64,000 nucleotides of DNA from Polyodon spathula (GCF_017654505.1 NC_054540.1:36229054-36293053), one strand, 5' to 3'. Numbered from the stretch's first letter, positions 47,815-60,456 are shown. The notes: generated from the sequence alone by a model not told the origin. Numbers and translations are program-made.

Positions 47815-48000
47815 GTGGCACAGTGAGCTGTAAACCAGGCCTACAATGGTTAGCCAAGACACCGCGAGGTCATGGGTTGAACCCCAGGGTGATTTACTGT
47901 GCTCAGGGACAGGCTGTTAAAGTGGTCAGTACAGGGCAATCAAGAAATACAATATCAGCTTTGGGCCTTGTGGTCCTGCAGCATCTGTTGCTGCATGAGG
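47815..48000 (+). mobile_element. tRNA-derived SINE copy
   Basis: GGTGGCACAGTGAGCTGTAA resembles an A box region and GGTCATGGGTTGAACCCC a B box, about 60 bp apart. The body shares ACTGTGCTCAGGG-like sequence with 19690-19870. Ends are not defined. Confidence 0.5.
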
Positions 48001-48482
48001 TAATACATTTTGAATAATCTTTTTTACATTGGTTTTACACATGGGTTATAATGAATGACTAATATTTCCTCGTCATTCTGCATGGAGATTAACTTGATAT
48101 GTGTGGTGCCACTGCACATTTGGGACGGCCTGCACATTAAAATCATTGGCATGTATTTGATGAGGAGCTGATTATCTATTCATTGTAAAATGGGCAATAA
48201 ATGCCCCACCACAAAGGAGGAGGAGTGAAGGAGGATGTCATTCAAGTGAGGATTTTACATTCTACATCTCAGCTCTGTGGTAGAAGATTCTTGAGTACTG
48301 CCCACGTAGAAATCTACAGGTTTGGGAAACCTGTGTCTAATGCGTTTGTGCAGAAAAAGATTAAAGGCTTATAGTGTGCAAAGACCTGTACTCACTTAAC
48401 CAACAGATTGCTGTGGAAAACAATCCAATTTTGCTTATTACTATTAAAAAAATTGTTTCTGGAAAATGTCTAAAAAGATAGT

Positions 48483-48811
48483 GGGGTCCCCGAGTGGTTC
48501 ACAAGCGCATCTCCTCATCGCTCTACAGCGAACCCTGCTGGCCAGGCGCCCAGTGTGCTCAGAGCAGACATTTGCATGGTTGGCCTTTGTACTCCAGAGG
48601 CTGATAGCTCGCTGACATCTGATCTTGAGTTCCTGGGTGAAAAATGAAGCTGGCTTGGTTGTGGGATGGGAAGATGCCCACTGAACCTTTGGATCTCCCA
48701 TGTGGGGAACTGCTGAGGTGAGGGGAAAAGCGATTGGGCATTCCAAACTGGGAGAAAAATCGAGGTAAAAATTATAATTGGACACACTAAATTAAAATAA
48801 ATAAATAAAAG
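48483..48811 (+). mobile_element. tRNA-derived SINE with AATTGGACAC tail
   Basis: The head reads GGGGTCCCCGAGTGGTTCAC; the tail has AAAATTATAATTGGACACAC and ends in AAATAAATAAATAAAAG. The head style and the tail are shared with the nested SINE at 15869-16335, although the central parts differ, so they are related subfamilies. Confidence 0.68.
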
Positions 48812-49084
48812 ATGGTAGAAAAACTCCCTCACCCACAAACAGTTTGCAGTAAAAATGTTTTCGGTAGGTAATAAGGATTTGTTATCTAAACAAAATGAAA
48901 ATGTGTTTTATCAAGTTTTTACAGGATTTCAGGACAATTTGTGTCTTCCTGTAAGGTACCCAATTCACATAACTTAATTTGCTCCCATTATTGTAACAGA
49001 GATCCCATGAAACCAGCTCTACCCTTGTTCTGTGTGCCGCTGCCTAGCTGGAGCTGTTGGGAACTCATCCATACCCCTGCCTAC

Positions 49085-49220
49085 CTGCAGCTGTTGGGAG
49101 CTCTCGCTGATGTTGTCCTCCCTCTTGCGGGCCTCTTCCATCAGCTGAGCATTCTTCTTCTTCTCTACCTGCTCCTTGTGCTTCAGGTTAGCCACCTTCT
49201 TGCTTTGGTCCTTCATCTGC
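49085..49220 (-). CDS. ERC1: ERC1 (ELKS/CAST family) internal coiled-coil exon, most 5' of three
   Basis: Internal exon of a minus-strand gene. A pyrimidine-rich tract ending in CAG precedes it and GTAGGC follows it. It gives one base plus 45 codons, reading from Gln-Met-Lys-Asp-Gln through KKVANLKHKEQVEKKK to SSQQLQ, ending in phase 0. The highly charged Lys/Glu composition fits a dimeric coiled coil. From memory of the family, the HKEQVEKKK stretch matches ERC1 better than ERC2, whose equivalent carries HNQQLEKKK. ERC proteins scaffold the presynaptic active zone and cortical secretion sites and bind RIM, liprin-alpha and RAB6. The next exon in the transcript is 22 kb away at 26983. An alternative acceptor four bases further in (after GCAG) is possible but would change the incoming phase. 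Confidence 0.88.
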
Positions 49221-52200
49221 CTGTAAGGTTGGAAAAGAAGTCAGACATTTGTTAACACTGGTTGACTCTCTATTGGTTTCAGTCTTTAAACCAATTCAGA
49301 TAATGGTGATGTGTGGTACAGCTAATCAACTTGGCGTGGCCGCCCAATTTAACAAGACAACATCCTAACAGAGTGATATATGACATTGCCAATGATGCAT
49401 GACTTATGGGACTCCCTGTTCATGACATTACTGGTGCACTCTCATGCATCTGCCCTGCTGGCGGTGGCATCAGATCCATTCTACCATTCTCATATAGAGC
49501 AGAGAGAGGCTACAGATTGACTGCACAATCATCTGCAGCCTCTTGGTTGTTTTTTTTAGATTTGAGCAGCTGACCCTGTAACAAAATATGCTTTACATAT
49601 TTTTGACTTTTTTCTACATTTAAGCAGCTTAGGCAGACAAAGCTGAAGCTAATGTGATCATTTCTATCCAATGGGACAGTAGAGAAGGAAAGATCCCTTC
49701 ATTCTATCAAATGGAACAGTAGATAAGGAAATACCACTTAATTATATCCAAGCTAGCACCAGCTACTGTATTAAAGCTTAGTTTGTAGCCTCAACTAAAC
49801 AGATCTGGTAAACCAGAATATTCATCTTCCCTCAGTACCCAGAGACAAAATGCTGAAAATTTCAATAAAAAGTTGATCACATTGACCAGTTACTGTGCAC
49901 ACGGCAGATCTGAGCTCTGAAATACTACTGTACTGCAGTGCTCTTAAACGGCTGATAAAGCGGACAGCCTTCTATTGAAGTAAACATGTCCCTGGACCTA
50001 TTCCACGATGCTTATTCCATGGAAAACACCAGTTCCACGTGTGCCAAGCTATTACATTTTTCACACCTTAGCAGTCACAAGAAAGTTTGCCTGATGGAAA
50101 AAGACCTCCACTGAGCTCAAAGTTGTAGGACACATTCCTCCAAACTCCCCAACTATAAAAAACTATAGTCCAAAATAACAAGCTTTGAAGTTACTTTATG
50201 TGATATAATAATGATCTCTGAATACCATGATGGCCAAAGCTTGTTTATTTTTTTCAGCATTGTTTTCGCAAACAAATCCAAGTGACAATTCAGCTTAATT
50301 GGCAAACAGTCAGGCCTCCTGGTTAGATGCGAGTTACCTAGCAACAGTAACGAAGGACCAGGTAAACACAAATGGATAAATGTTAGTTTTTTTGCTCTAA
50401 ATAAAATGGATGTAGGATCAAAACCTTGTTAACCCTTATTACTGTCACCTTGTGTGGAACCTTTTAAAGGATCTCCAGACCCAAGCGTCACTGGTGCACT
50501 AAACAATTGTTTGATTACACAACTGTGGTACTCATATCTACTGACAGTATAATATATTGACATACTAAACAACACAATAAGGACACACAAGGATTGGGTC
50601 TTACACCACTACACTGGGTCAGTACGAAACTATCCTGTTTTGAAACACACCAATCTTAGTTTCTCAAGTTGGTGGAGCTTGGGAGTCTGAATCGTGAAAC
50701 TTGTTTACCAGCCTCACAGTGGGTTTTTGGGTTTGAGTGGAGGCATTTTGAGAGGATGAAAAACAGACAGACAGAAAGAAAGAACAAGTCTATTTCAGAT
50801 TCCAGCCCAACTCAGACCAAGTCTGAACAAAGGACAGGGAAGGTGCGGGGAGAGAAATTACAGGCGCTGCAAGTGTTTTGTGGCTGGCAAACTGACATTA
50901 AAGGCTTTAGTTTGGGTCCAATCAAAACGAATGTCCCTTGCAGTGCTTCCTCACCCCTTTTCCTGTCCTACTATGTTTGACTTGCTAGCAAAGTCAACTG
51001 TACAACACCCTTCCCCACCCTTCTTTTCCACCTCTAAGCACCTATTTTTTCACAAACATAAGTCAGCTGCCTAAGCTCTTTAATTAATTGACTCACAGAG
51101 GTCAATTGTAAACGTCCCTACCTACTTGGATAGCCGATAGAGACGATAGCCTTTCCCCCCTCCCCTCTGCAATACATAGCTTTAACAGGCCATAAATAAC
51201 TGGGAATGTTTTGCTGTGTTGTTTTTCCGAGGTTCAGTGATCTGCTGGTCTTGGAGTTTCAGCCCAAGCTGCTGCTCCGCCTCTCCACACCTTGAGGTAA
51301 AAGAGACTTCAGCTGTAGACCTCAAGTTTCAAAATTACATTTCTCTGGTTATAAAGCTAAACATTACCCCCTCCAGTATAAAGACACAAACTATTAACAA
51401 GGAATATCCTTAAAGTTTGAAGATCTTCATGCAAAGGCTAGGCAAGTAAGTTGGGGAGTAGGGTTTGCTGTTTTGACACAATAACTAGAATGTCATATGT
51501 TGTGCACTGCCTCCATCTACGTCTATGAAGTCAGGGAGGGTACTGCATTGGAATGCAAGTCTTGCAGTCACCATTGGGTTAAAATTAATGTTCTGTCTTC
51601 CAGCATTGGTGAGAATATAACATTTTGTGGGCAACCACTGCACTTGTGGGATGGACTGCTTATTTCAACAGTGATCTATTCAGGGAAGCCCAGATAGGTT
51701 AAACAGGGACAAAACATTTATTTTTTATTAGACACCACTAATTAAAGGTGACAGAGAGAATAATGCAGAAGACATAGCTGTGCCCCAAAGACAATGGGGT
51801 CTATTCAATAGCTCTGAATGGTACCGCTGTTGTTTAAATAATTGACAAAACCAAAAACTCATACTGTGTCAGTGAGTCTCCTAAATGTTTTTTTGTCTTT
51901 AAAAGTAAAACCTCAGGTTTTGTCCTAATGTAATATATAAATAGTGGCGGTATTCAGATTCACCACTGTTCATATCAACTGAATAGAACCCACTATCTGG
52001 GATCCAATTGTCCATAGTGACATGACAGGACATTACAAATAAAACGTCTCCCCAGAACAGTTATTTTTAATGGATGGTTGCTTTTTTCGACAGTGTTGTT
52101 GACAGAGGTTTTGTTGGTTCACTGATCATTTTGTTCAATTTGTTTTGTGCTTGTGGGTGGAAAGGCAGACACTCAAAGACAGCTCTGATTTAAATGGGGT

Positions 52201-53586
52201 GGGGGCAGGTTGTATTCCTGTGCTTTGAAACAATTTTCAGCTTATGATTATGCATTGATGTTTTATTTTTCAAAATAAAGAATAGTTTGTTTTTTTAAAC
52301 AGAAGATCCAATAACTAAAAACATTAAAACATTAAAAATATTACTGCGCATAACAGTTAAACTTACATTGAAATTAGAACACTTCTGACTACGAAAAAAT
52401 ATAAAAGGACTTGAGTTTTTAACAACTGAAAAGAATATGCGTGTGTCCATATCAGATGTCCCCTTAACATTGTAATAACAAAAAATACTATATTTTAACA
52501 GAGGTCATTTCTATCTGAACTACAGTTGTTCATTACTGTTAACCTTTTATGTCCAAAGCAAAGCAAAAAATATTAATTAATCTCACAAATTCTGACTAAT
52601 TTAACTATCGTACTACATTCAGCTTCTTTTTATATAATATTGCCATATAATCCAAACACAACATGCTTTGAAACAAAAGCTAAAATCAGTAGATTTAATA
52701 TTGGCCGTTATACTGTCTTCTTGTCAATTTTCTGTGCAAAAAAATGCATAGACTTACTCACCAGTGAAGCAACTCAACTCATTTTACACCAGGTAAATCC
52801 AACACGAATGCAGAGACCTAAAGTGTGTATCCTAGCAATATGCTAACATTGTTTATCTACTGTAATTGTACTAAAAGAAGCACACTCAAGGTTTTAATGC
52901 AAACCGGCAACAGGAGACTTCAAACTGGGTTCTTATTTGATGCATCGATTCACCAATATGTAATCCAAGCTCGGGAAATTTAAGAACAGATGATCAATAA
53001 CTGATTCACCAATTAATTATTGCACCACTAGCATATACCATCTTAATTATTTGCTTAAACATTAATGTTAAGCTCAGTTTGTGCCCACCACCCCCTTCGA
53101 TCCCAATCTGCTCTCTCCTCTCTATGGTCTGGTTGGAACACCATGCCCTCCTCTGACTGTTCTGAGCTATCCCCAAGAAATAACATCACGACAATGCATA
53201 CTAAACTGCCATGGTAACCAGAGAATGGTTTTACATCTACATCTACCTACAGCAATGCATCAGGGGGAATATTAAACTTCCACACCTATCAACAATCGCA
53301 TACCTACTGGAAATATATGAGCTTTTATAGGGAAATTTAGAGCCAATTTTATGAATTTTTAGGATTATTATAGCACTCTACCATTTCCTAGTACACAGCA
53401 GAACCTACAGTTCTAGTTTTATTAATTACTACTTAAGTTCTCCAGACTGTTCTTGCTTCTTGCAAGATGGCTTCTTGCAATACAACGGTAATTTGTTTAG
53501 TCAAACCGAAAGGCTGCACCCAGCTCTCTATGAGAATCTGTAATATCTGGCCCATCGTGACTCAGACAGACATTCTACAGGGTGAC

Positions 53587-54075
53587 TGTCACAGACAGCT
53601 TCGTGGGGATGTGAGACCCGGAAGAGAATGGACACAGACAGTTAGTACTGCAGGGTATGAACGCGTTGATGCTCACGTTTAATAATAATAAATAAAAGGT
53701 TTGACCAAAATACAAAACAATGGTACAAAACAAACAGTACAGAAACAAAAACACACAGAACCAAACAAGTATTGAGCAGCAATTGCCTCTTAGTTTCACT
53801 TTGATTTCTCTAATGACTCAAGTCTCTTGTTCCGCCTCTGAACACACTCCAAATTAGTAATAAATCAAATCCATCTGGAGACATCCATCACACATTCTGC
53901 ATGAGTTTAGCATGGATAGGGAATTTTAACCCCATCCATGCTGTAAAATAATGAACAATAAAACACCATGTTTTTACACACTAAACAATACCTCTAAATC
54001 ATAATACAACAAACACAATCCAAAATAACACAGAATAGGCAAAATACACACAGGGTTGGGGTGTACCCTGTTACA
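53587..54075 (-). repeat. 3' LTR
   Basis: Matches 55489-56004 along its length, with small indels. It lacks the segment of about 45 bp that carries TATAAA in the other LTR. Confidence 0.88.
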
Positions 54076-54590
54076 ATGTGCCCCCCAGCAGTCTTGGTCA
54101 TAGTCCTAGGCCAGGAATGGCAGCATCCATGGGCCCACAGGTGCTAATGTTGCCAGTGGCAATGCTGTCAGTGGAAATGGTGACAATGTACAGGCTGGCT
54201 CCTCCAGCCGGGGCAATCCCAGCAGCGAAAAACGCAGCCCATGGCAATGCTGACATTGATAATACTGTCAGCATACGTATCGTCAACGGACGTGCCGACA
54301 GCGCCAAGGCTGGCTCCTCCAGCTTGAGCGGTTTGGCAGCTGCAAGGCAGACAGCAGCACTGCCATAAGCAGAAATGCTGACAGCGAAACAAGGTCCTCC
54401 TCCAGTGGCCCTGCTTGCAGCGGAAAGGCTGACAGCGGGGTGACATATTTTTGGTAGCGCAACTATCGCGGGTAGAAATGGTCTCCTAACCTCTTTTTCT
54501 TCCCTTCTCTTGGGCTCAGGCTCCAGAATTTCCAGCAGTGCCATTGCTGCTGCTGGACATAACAAATCCCCAGTTGGTAACGTACAGGCC

Positions 54591-54950
54591 TCCCCGGGCG
54601 GTGACGTGCAGGCCTCCCCGGGCGGTGACGTGCAGGCCTCCCCGGGCGGTGACGTGCAGGCCTCCCCGGGCGGTGACGTGCAGGACTCCCCGGGCGGTGA
54701 CGTGCAGGACTCCCCGGGCGGTGACGAGCAGGACTCCCCGGGCGGTGACGAGCAGGACTCCCCGGGCGGTGACGAGCAGGACTCCCCGGGCGGTGACGTG
54801 CAGGCCTCCCCGGGCGGTGACGTGCAGGACTCCCCGGGCGGTGACGTGCAGGACTCCCCGGGCGGTGACGAGCAGGACTCCCCGGGCGGTGACGTGCAGG
54901 ACTCCCCGGGCGGTGACGTGCAGGCCTCCCCGGGCGGTGACGTGCAGGGC
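54591..54950. repeat. 24-bp tandem repeat, 15 units, within the LTR element
   Basis: Exactly 15 units of 24 bp with the core TCCCCGGGCGGTGACGNGCA. Only two positions vary between units (GTG/GAG and GCC/GAC), plus the last base triplet. Because 24 is a multiple of 3 and no stop occurs, several frames on both strands stay open; on the minus strand one reads repeated TSPPGESC/A. Confidence 0.97.
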
Positions 54951-54959
54951 GTTGCAAGC

Positions 54960-55377
54960 TCATGCTCCCCCCTCATGAGTGCTGGAAGCTTGGTCCCCCC
55001 CCTTTGTGGGCGCTGCGCTTGTCCTGGCTTTTTCTGGGGACGGCCGCTCCTCTTCCAGATGTCGGGGGTGACAGTCCGGTGATACATGCCCAACTTTGCC
55101 AAAGGCAAAGCACCACCTTTCTCCTTTAGGCATATGAGGCAGGTGTTCTGGTCCGTCTGGGGTGCTGTTACGGCCTGCAGATGGATCCATTTCTCTGCGT
55201 CTCCACCTCATCCTGATTGAAGGCTTTCATAAAAAGAGGGTCTTCGTAGGGGCACACGTCCAGGAGGTGCCCATACTCCAGAGAGGCGATGTACCATGGA
55301 GTCCCTCCGTCCTCCAACTCCCTCTGATGAGCATGCCACTTCTCCATATACTCCTGGACTTTGTCCATTTCCACCAT
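54960..55377 (-). pseudogene. gag-like remnant with altered zinc knuckle
   Basis: A minus-strand frame starts MVEMDKVQEYMEKWHAHQRE, continues YGHLLDVCPYEDPLFMKAF and stops at about 55168. A second frame overlapping it reads WCFAFGKVGHVSPDC. This is the CCHC knuckle pattern of retroviral-like Gag, but the second Cys is Phe, so metal binding is doubtful. The frame change between the blocks shows decay. Placement just inside the 5' LTR fits gag. No capsid fold can be judged by eye. Confidence 0.6.
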
Positions 55378-55488
55378 TCTTCAATAAACAAAACAAACAA
55401 ACAAAAAAATCCAAAAACATTGTGTCCCCGCAGTATTGTTCCTGGCCTGAGTATGTGGAGGCGTTAATTCCCACTTCTGAGCACCATA

Positions 55489-56004
55489 TGTCACAGCCAG
55501 CTTCGTGGTGATGTCAGACCCGGAGGAGAATAAACACAGACAGAGTACTGCAAGGTATGCAAGTGCTGTTGCGCACGTTTAATAATAATAAATAAAAAGG
55601 TTTGAACAAAACACTGGTACAAAACAAAGTGCACAGTGGCCAAAACAAACAGACATGGAACCAAACAAGTATCGTGCTAGTCTACAACGAGTAGCAATCA
55701 CTTCTTTTAGTTTCAGTTTGATTTCTCTCACGATTCTCATTCTGAACACACTAACCTCGATCAGCCAAAGCTGCAGGTTTATATTCATGTGACCCTCTCC
55801 AAATTAGTAATAAATCAAATCCATCTGGAGACAGTCACATTTTTTGACAGGGAATTTTAACCCCATCCATGCTGTAAAATAATAAATAGTAAAACATAGT
55901 GTTTTTACACACTAAACAATACCTCTAAATCATAATCCAACAAATATAATAAAAAATAACACACAATAAACAAAGCACACAGGGGTGGGGTGTACCCCGT
56001 CACA
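55489..56004 (-). repeat. 5' LTR with TATA box
   Basis: Begins TGTGACGGGGTACACCCC on the minus strand and ends GGCTGTGACA. A TATAAA is present near 55775-55785 on the minus strand and would serve as the element's promoter. Divergence from the 3' LTR by eye indicates an old insertion. Confidence 0.88.
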
Positions 56005-56732
56005 GTGATAAAGCGTTTAGATATTACTGAATGCATGTGCAGGTCGTCATTTGCTTAAAAAGAAAGTGTTCCGTTGTGTGAAGTAAAGCACATTTACATA
56101 ACTTTTGCATTACATATTCCAGGCATTTTTTTCGTCCAACCTTTATACATATATCTGAATCAGCCCTCTATGGGTGTGATCAATAGTGATTTACCCGGCT
56201 CACAATATTTGAGTAATGGCACAAATGTCTCAGCCTAGGACAGTGGAACTCCCTGTTAAACCCAGACTAGGGGGAAGTGAGCTCTGGCAGTGCGGCCACA
56301 GACTGGTGAAGAGCTGTAAGAAACTGAGTCCTGTCTGCATTGTTTGTACAATTCTGTGCAGTTACTTAAGCGTGTTAATGTCAAATTGCACTCGAGGGAA
56401 AAAGAAAACCAACAAACTGTGACCACAAGCCGGCTTCAAACCCTGAGTCTCAGGAGAGTGAAACCACTGGCAGCTCGCACAAAGCTTTCCTTTAACAACA
56501 AGCAGACTTCCCTATTATACCAATTCCGATGACAATCTTTGCAAACTTTTTATTTGTTATAAAATCTTTTTATTTTAGGGTCCTCATGAAGAAAATGTGA
56601 AGGGCCATATCAGTGAAATTGTCAGGGTGATGCTGTACTCGACATAAAAAACACACTTTCCTGTCAAAAACCACTTTCCTATATACCCTGACCTATATGC
56701 AAAAATCTAAGTTTGACTAACACATGGATATA

Positions 56733-56830
56733 CAGCTTTGGCCAAAAGTTTAGCATCATTTATTTAAATAATGTTGATCTTTTATTTAACAACGTATTGT
56801 CAGTGATAACATAAACCCATATAACAGTGT
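56733..56830. mobile_element. Possible Tc1-type terminal fragment
   Basis: After a TA, the sequence CAGCTTTGGCCAAAAGTTTA resembles Tc1-family ends. No second end or transposase nearby. Confidence 0.4.
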
Positions 56831-58689
56831 GACTTCAATACCAAGCCCGTAGTCAGCTATGAGGCACCCGAGACACGGGCCTCAGACCAAATCATATTAA
56901 TAATTATTTATTTAGACTCTTTTACACATTATTTAGTTGTTTTGCCACAAAAAAAAATGCATTACGTCGTTCATGTGCATACATTAATTCCCAAGTCCCG
57001 CTGATATCTATAGCCTCTCTGTTGTGCTCTTCAAAAATGTGTACTGTCATTGCTGATTACAGTGATGGTGTGTGGCTCAGTTCATACCACCATAGCTAGT
57101 TAAATGTGTTCGAATGGCTTTGAAACAACCACTCTTCTTTTACAAGGTGAGGCAAAGTACTGTAATAATGTTGCCTAAAGAGACAGATATCACCCTAACA
57201 GTAAGGAATAATACATTCTGGTAGCCCATAGTTTAGCAAACCAAGCTTATTATTCCAATGCTAAAATGACTAGTGGAAGTGGCTTGTAAACTACAGTTTA
57301 GCGGACCCAGTTTATGTAAATTTGAACAATGCTAACAATAGTTTAAGGACCCAGGTTGTGAATATTATTACATCATTTTTGGTAGGGGTTTGGGGGCTTG
57401 CCCCCGCTAGACACTGTAATTTACTATACATAAGTGCATCTGTGATTTTTCATGGTTGAGTACAGAATGTGTTATCTACAGTGATTGCACAGATACAGTT
57501 TCTTACCAAAAAGATCAAAACAGTAGCCTTTTTAAAAAATAAACAAATAAATAAATACAGTATTGTGAGCAGTGTTATGAAGTAGATTAACAAAGAAATG
57601 CACCCCAAAATGCATAGGTATAAAATTAAACCAGTAGGAGAAAAACCCTACTCACACACTTACAAAACACTTACCTACTTTGTTTTTGGTTAAATAAAAA
57701 AACTATTTGTGCTTCCTCCTTTGAATGAAATAGTTCCTTAGCAAAATCCATTTTCTGTTGCTTTGGTAAATAAGTTCCACACAAGGCTTCCTTTGCTGGA
57801 TGCCATGTTTTAGAACAACAACAGAGGTGGATTATGGCAATACATGTGGCAAATAATCACACAACATGCAGTGTATTTAATGTTAATAACTACATTCAAA
57901 CTGAGACGTTTTATTATTATTATTGATATTTTGATGTTACCAGTATTGTACTTCCAAGGGACTAAGTCTATGTGTACTATATAGTATTTAAATATGTACC
58001 ATGCTTAAAACATAAATATGTTTTTTTTTTTTTTGTTTTTTTTTTTTAAATCATTACCCAAAAAAGAACTTGGTATCTGGGTATTTTTCACGGCAGCTAC
58101 CCGTGCTGATCTCAAATATAAACACTTATAAAGGATACCCAAGTAAAGTGTTCAAACGAAGAACAAATGTCCCACCAAGCCGTTCTGCACTGACATATCT
58201 TCAGGAAACCGTGAGAAGAGAGTATTTCAACTACAGCCTCCAGCCAAAATGTCTTTTTCCTTTTTTTTGTACATCTCTATTCGTGTAACAAAGTGTTTAA
58301 TATTAAAGCTGTTGGATGACGTGCCTCTACTGTCCATGTACCCCTTATCAGAACACATCTTTACGAGTGTGGTAAGCATGATGTGGTGTACAAGCTAACA
58401 GGAGGTCACCATGACATACATTCCTAGCTTAAGGAACAATGTCCTGTAACAAACGTCCACGAACATAGAAAGCAGCAACAAGGGAGAGCTACTGAAAATG
58501 GGAAAGTCTGTACCGAGAACCAGAGCTTGGGAAGTCTCCTACTCACTTTTCTATGCTACACATACAGTAGGACTACTTAGGGCTAAGTTATGCATAGAAT
58601 GTGAACTTGGAGAGAAAACAGAAGGCTCAATTATCAATACAATACAAACAAACAAAATCGAATGCCAGCTAATGAATAAAAGCCAGGTA

Positions 58690-59050
58690 AAGTTTTAAGC
58701 CTAGATAAAATAAAAAAAGACAAATCACAAAATCTGCATCTATAATACTGTGAAGATTACATTTCCAAAGGCGAGGGGCATTATCATTGAAAGCCATGGC
58801 TCTAGACTTCAGCCGGAACCTACAGGGACTGGATGGAGAGCAGCATCCTGAGATCTCACAGTAGAGTGCCAGCTGGGGCGCAGGGATGGAGCAATGCAGA
58901 GGGGCGGTTTGAAGGTCCAAAGCCAGACAGTGCCTTGTAGGTTAAGAACAAAATGTTAAACTCAAAAAGAAGTTCAAGAAATGTTTTGCGAGGCTTAAAA
59001 AGATTACCACAGGTACCAACAAGAAACAACTTAGAAGCAGGTACCATTGA
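58690..59050 (-). mobile_element. L2/Rex1-like LINE C-terminal fragment
   Basis: The minus strand reads FNILFLTYKALSGFGPSNRP and SALLHPCAPAGTLL, then in another frame RFRLKSRAMAFNDNAPRLWK. These match the C-terminal tail of LINE polyproteins (LTYKAL...LL.PY.P.R.LRS...APRLWN). One frameshift and several stops separate them. It has no RT core. Confidence 0.65.
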
Positions 59051-59514
59051 AGCAGTTAATAAAATATCACATGAACTTTTATACTGTTACAATCACATTA
59101 AATGATTTAAGGAACTGTGAGAAAGATATAGCATCAATGAGAAGCTTTTTTTTAGGTTTGCACAACTTTTAAGATATAGACTGTCCTAGAGACCCATCTT
59201 GTCAGTCTTTCCAGAGTAAATCATTACAAATAAAAACCTCAATAAACAATCCCCATGACTGAAATAGACAGCTACATGACAGGAGTATAGACCTTCATGT
59301 GACAATATGACCTTAACCCTTTGAAGCCGAAAGCCAAACCCAAAACTAAGTTAGATACGCATCTTAACTTCTGCTTCTGTATCAGTTTTACTTTTGACAG
59401 ATCCTGCAGAGATCTAAGGGCATGTGTGAAATCCTTTTGTTATTGCAAGGAAGTGGAACTCATTTAATCCCCCCCATGTTGGTGAAAGTGGGGCTTTGTA
59501 TCCGAGTGCTCTTG

Positions 59515-59676
<162 letters not shown>

Positions 59677-60045
59677 TACACATACATACACACAGTAGCC
59701 ATCACTTACACCATACAGGGTTATTTCGGGCAGCCGTTTATATCGGACTGTAGCAGTGTGCCCCGCACTGTGTGTATCTTTGTGTTTCATGTTGTCGGTT
59801 ATATGTGGATATAGTGGTGCACGGGATATAAATGGGTTTGTGTAGCATGAGTGATTTACAATATATTGTTGCATTTAGGCACATGGATTGCATAATCACT
59901 TCACGCACAGATAAAGTATATAATACTATGTGAGCACAGGGATTGCACAAATGAGTTCACATGCTGAGATCCAATGATGTAATGTGTATTTGTAAACTGT
60001 TATTCTTGATCAGATCTGTAAGCGTATTCTGCGTTTTGGTGCCTG

Positions 60046-60456
60046 TGTGACGAGTGCTGAAAGACTGCCTGTGTGAGTGCATCACTGAGGGGGGTGGGAG
60101 CAGGTCTGACACGAGCAGTCAGAGATAGGGGGTGTTGGACCAATGAATGAGGAAGGGGGAGTGACTTGTGTGTGTGTGGATATGACAATTTGAAAGAAAG
60201 AAGCAGGATCTGGCTGCAGGAGTATTGAGAGTTGAGAGGTTGAATTTGTGAGTGAGAGGAGAGGAATGAGAGCCATTGTTCACTAAACGCTAAAAAAAAA
60301 TATAAAGACAGTGGCTTCCTACTACTGTTTCCTACAATATGTAAATAAATCCTGTTCGCCTGCGGGGCATATCAACTTCAACCTCCGTCTCGATCTCCTG
60401 CCTGTCACTCAGCAGTGAATGCACGCACCCACATGGCAGGCAGCTACTCTGTCACA
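60046..60456 (+). mobile_element. Candidate solo LTR
   Basis: A 411-bp block starting TGTGACGAG and ending CTGTCACA, with an AATAAA at about 60345 as a possible polyadenylation signal. The TG...CA ends echo the LTRs at 53587 and 55489, but the flanking 5-mers (GCCTG and AACAT) do not match, and no internal region is present. Confidence 0.35.

Larger units (their letters stand above)
26984..49084 (-). other. ERC1: ERC1 intron upstream of the cassette exon
   Basis: A 22.1-kb intron with GT donor at 49084-49083 and AG acceptor at 26985-26984. Long stretches 26984-29640, 29810-37055, 38667-39320, 41140-42540, 46076-46960 and 48812-49084 have no recognisable gene or transposon protein. They contain A-runs, a CA run at 36131-36158 and an AAAT/AAAC run near 36818-36852. 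Reading frames there are short and unsupported. Confidence 0.75.
53587..56004 (-). mobile_element. Non-autonomous LTR retrotransposon with gag-like remnant (TR-GAG type)
   Basis: Two directly repeated LTRs of 489 and 516 bp, each TG...CA bounded, flank a 1413-bp internal region. The internal region holds a gag-like remnant and a 24-bp tandem repeat but no protease, RT, RNase H or integrase motif. Flanks GTGAC (53582-53586) and GTGAT (56005-56009) could be a 5-bp target duplication with one change. A TGG-starting primer-binding candidate lies just inside the LTR at 55489 (minus strand), and a G-rich tract (GCTGGGGGGCACAT) just before the other LTR. Elements with gag only are called TR-GAGs and depend on a partner's pol. 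Confidence 0.85.

Noticed and set aside
54098..55108. A 336-residue minus-strand frame and overlapping plus-strand frames of 146-190 residues
   Set aside because: Most of the length is the 24-bp repeat, open in several frames; only the short gag-like part upstream has recognisable motifs, and it is in other frames.
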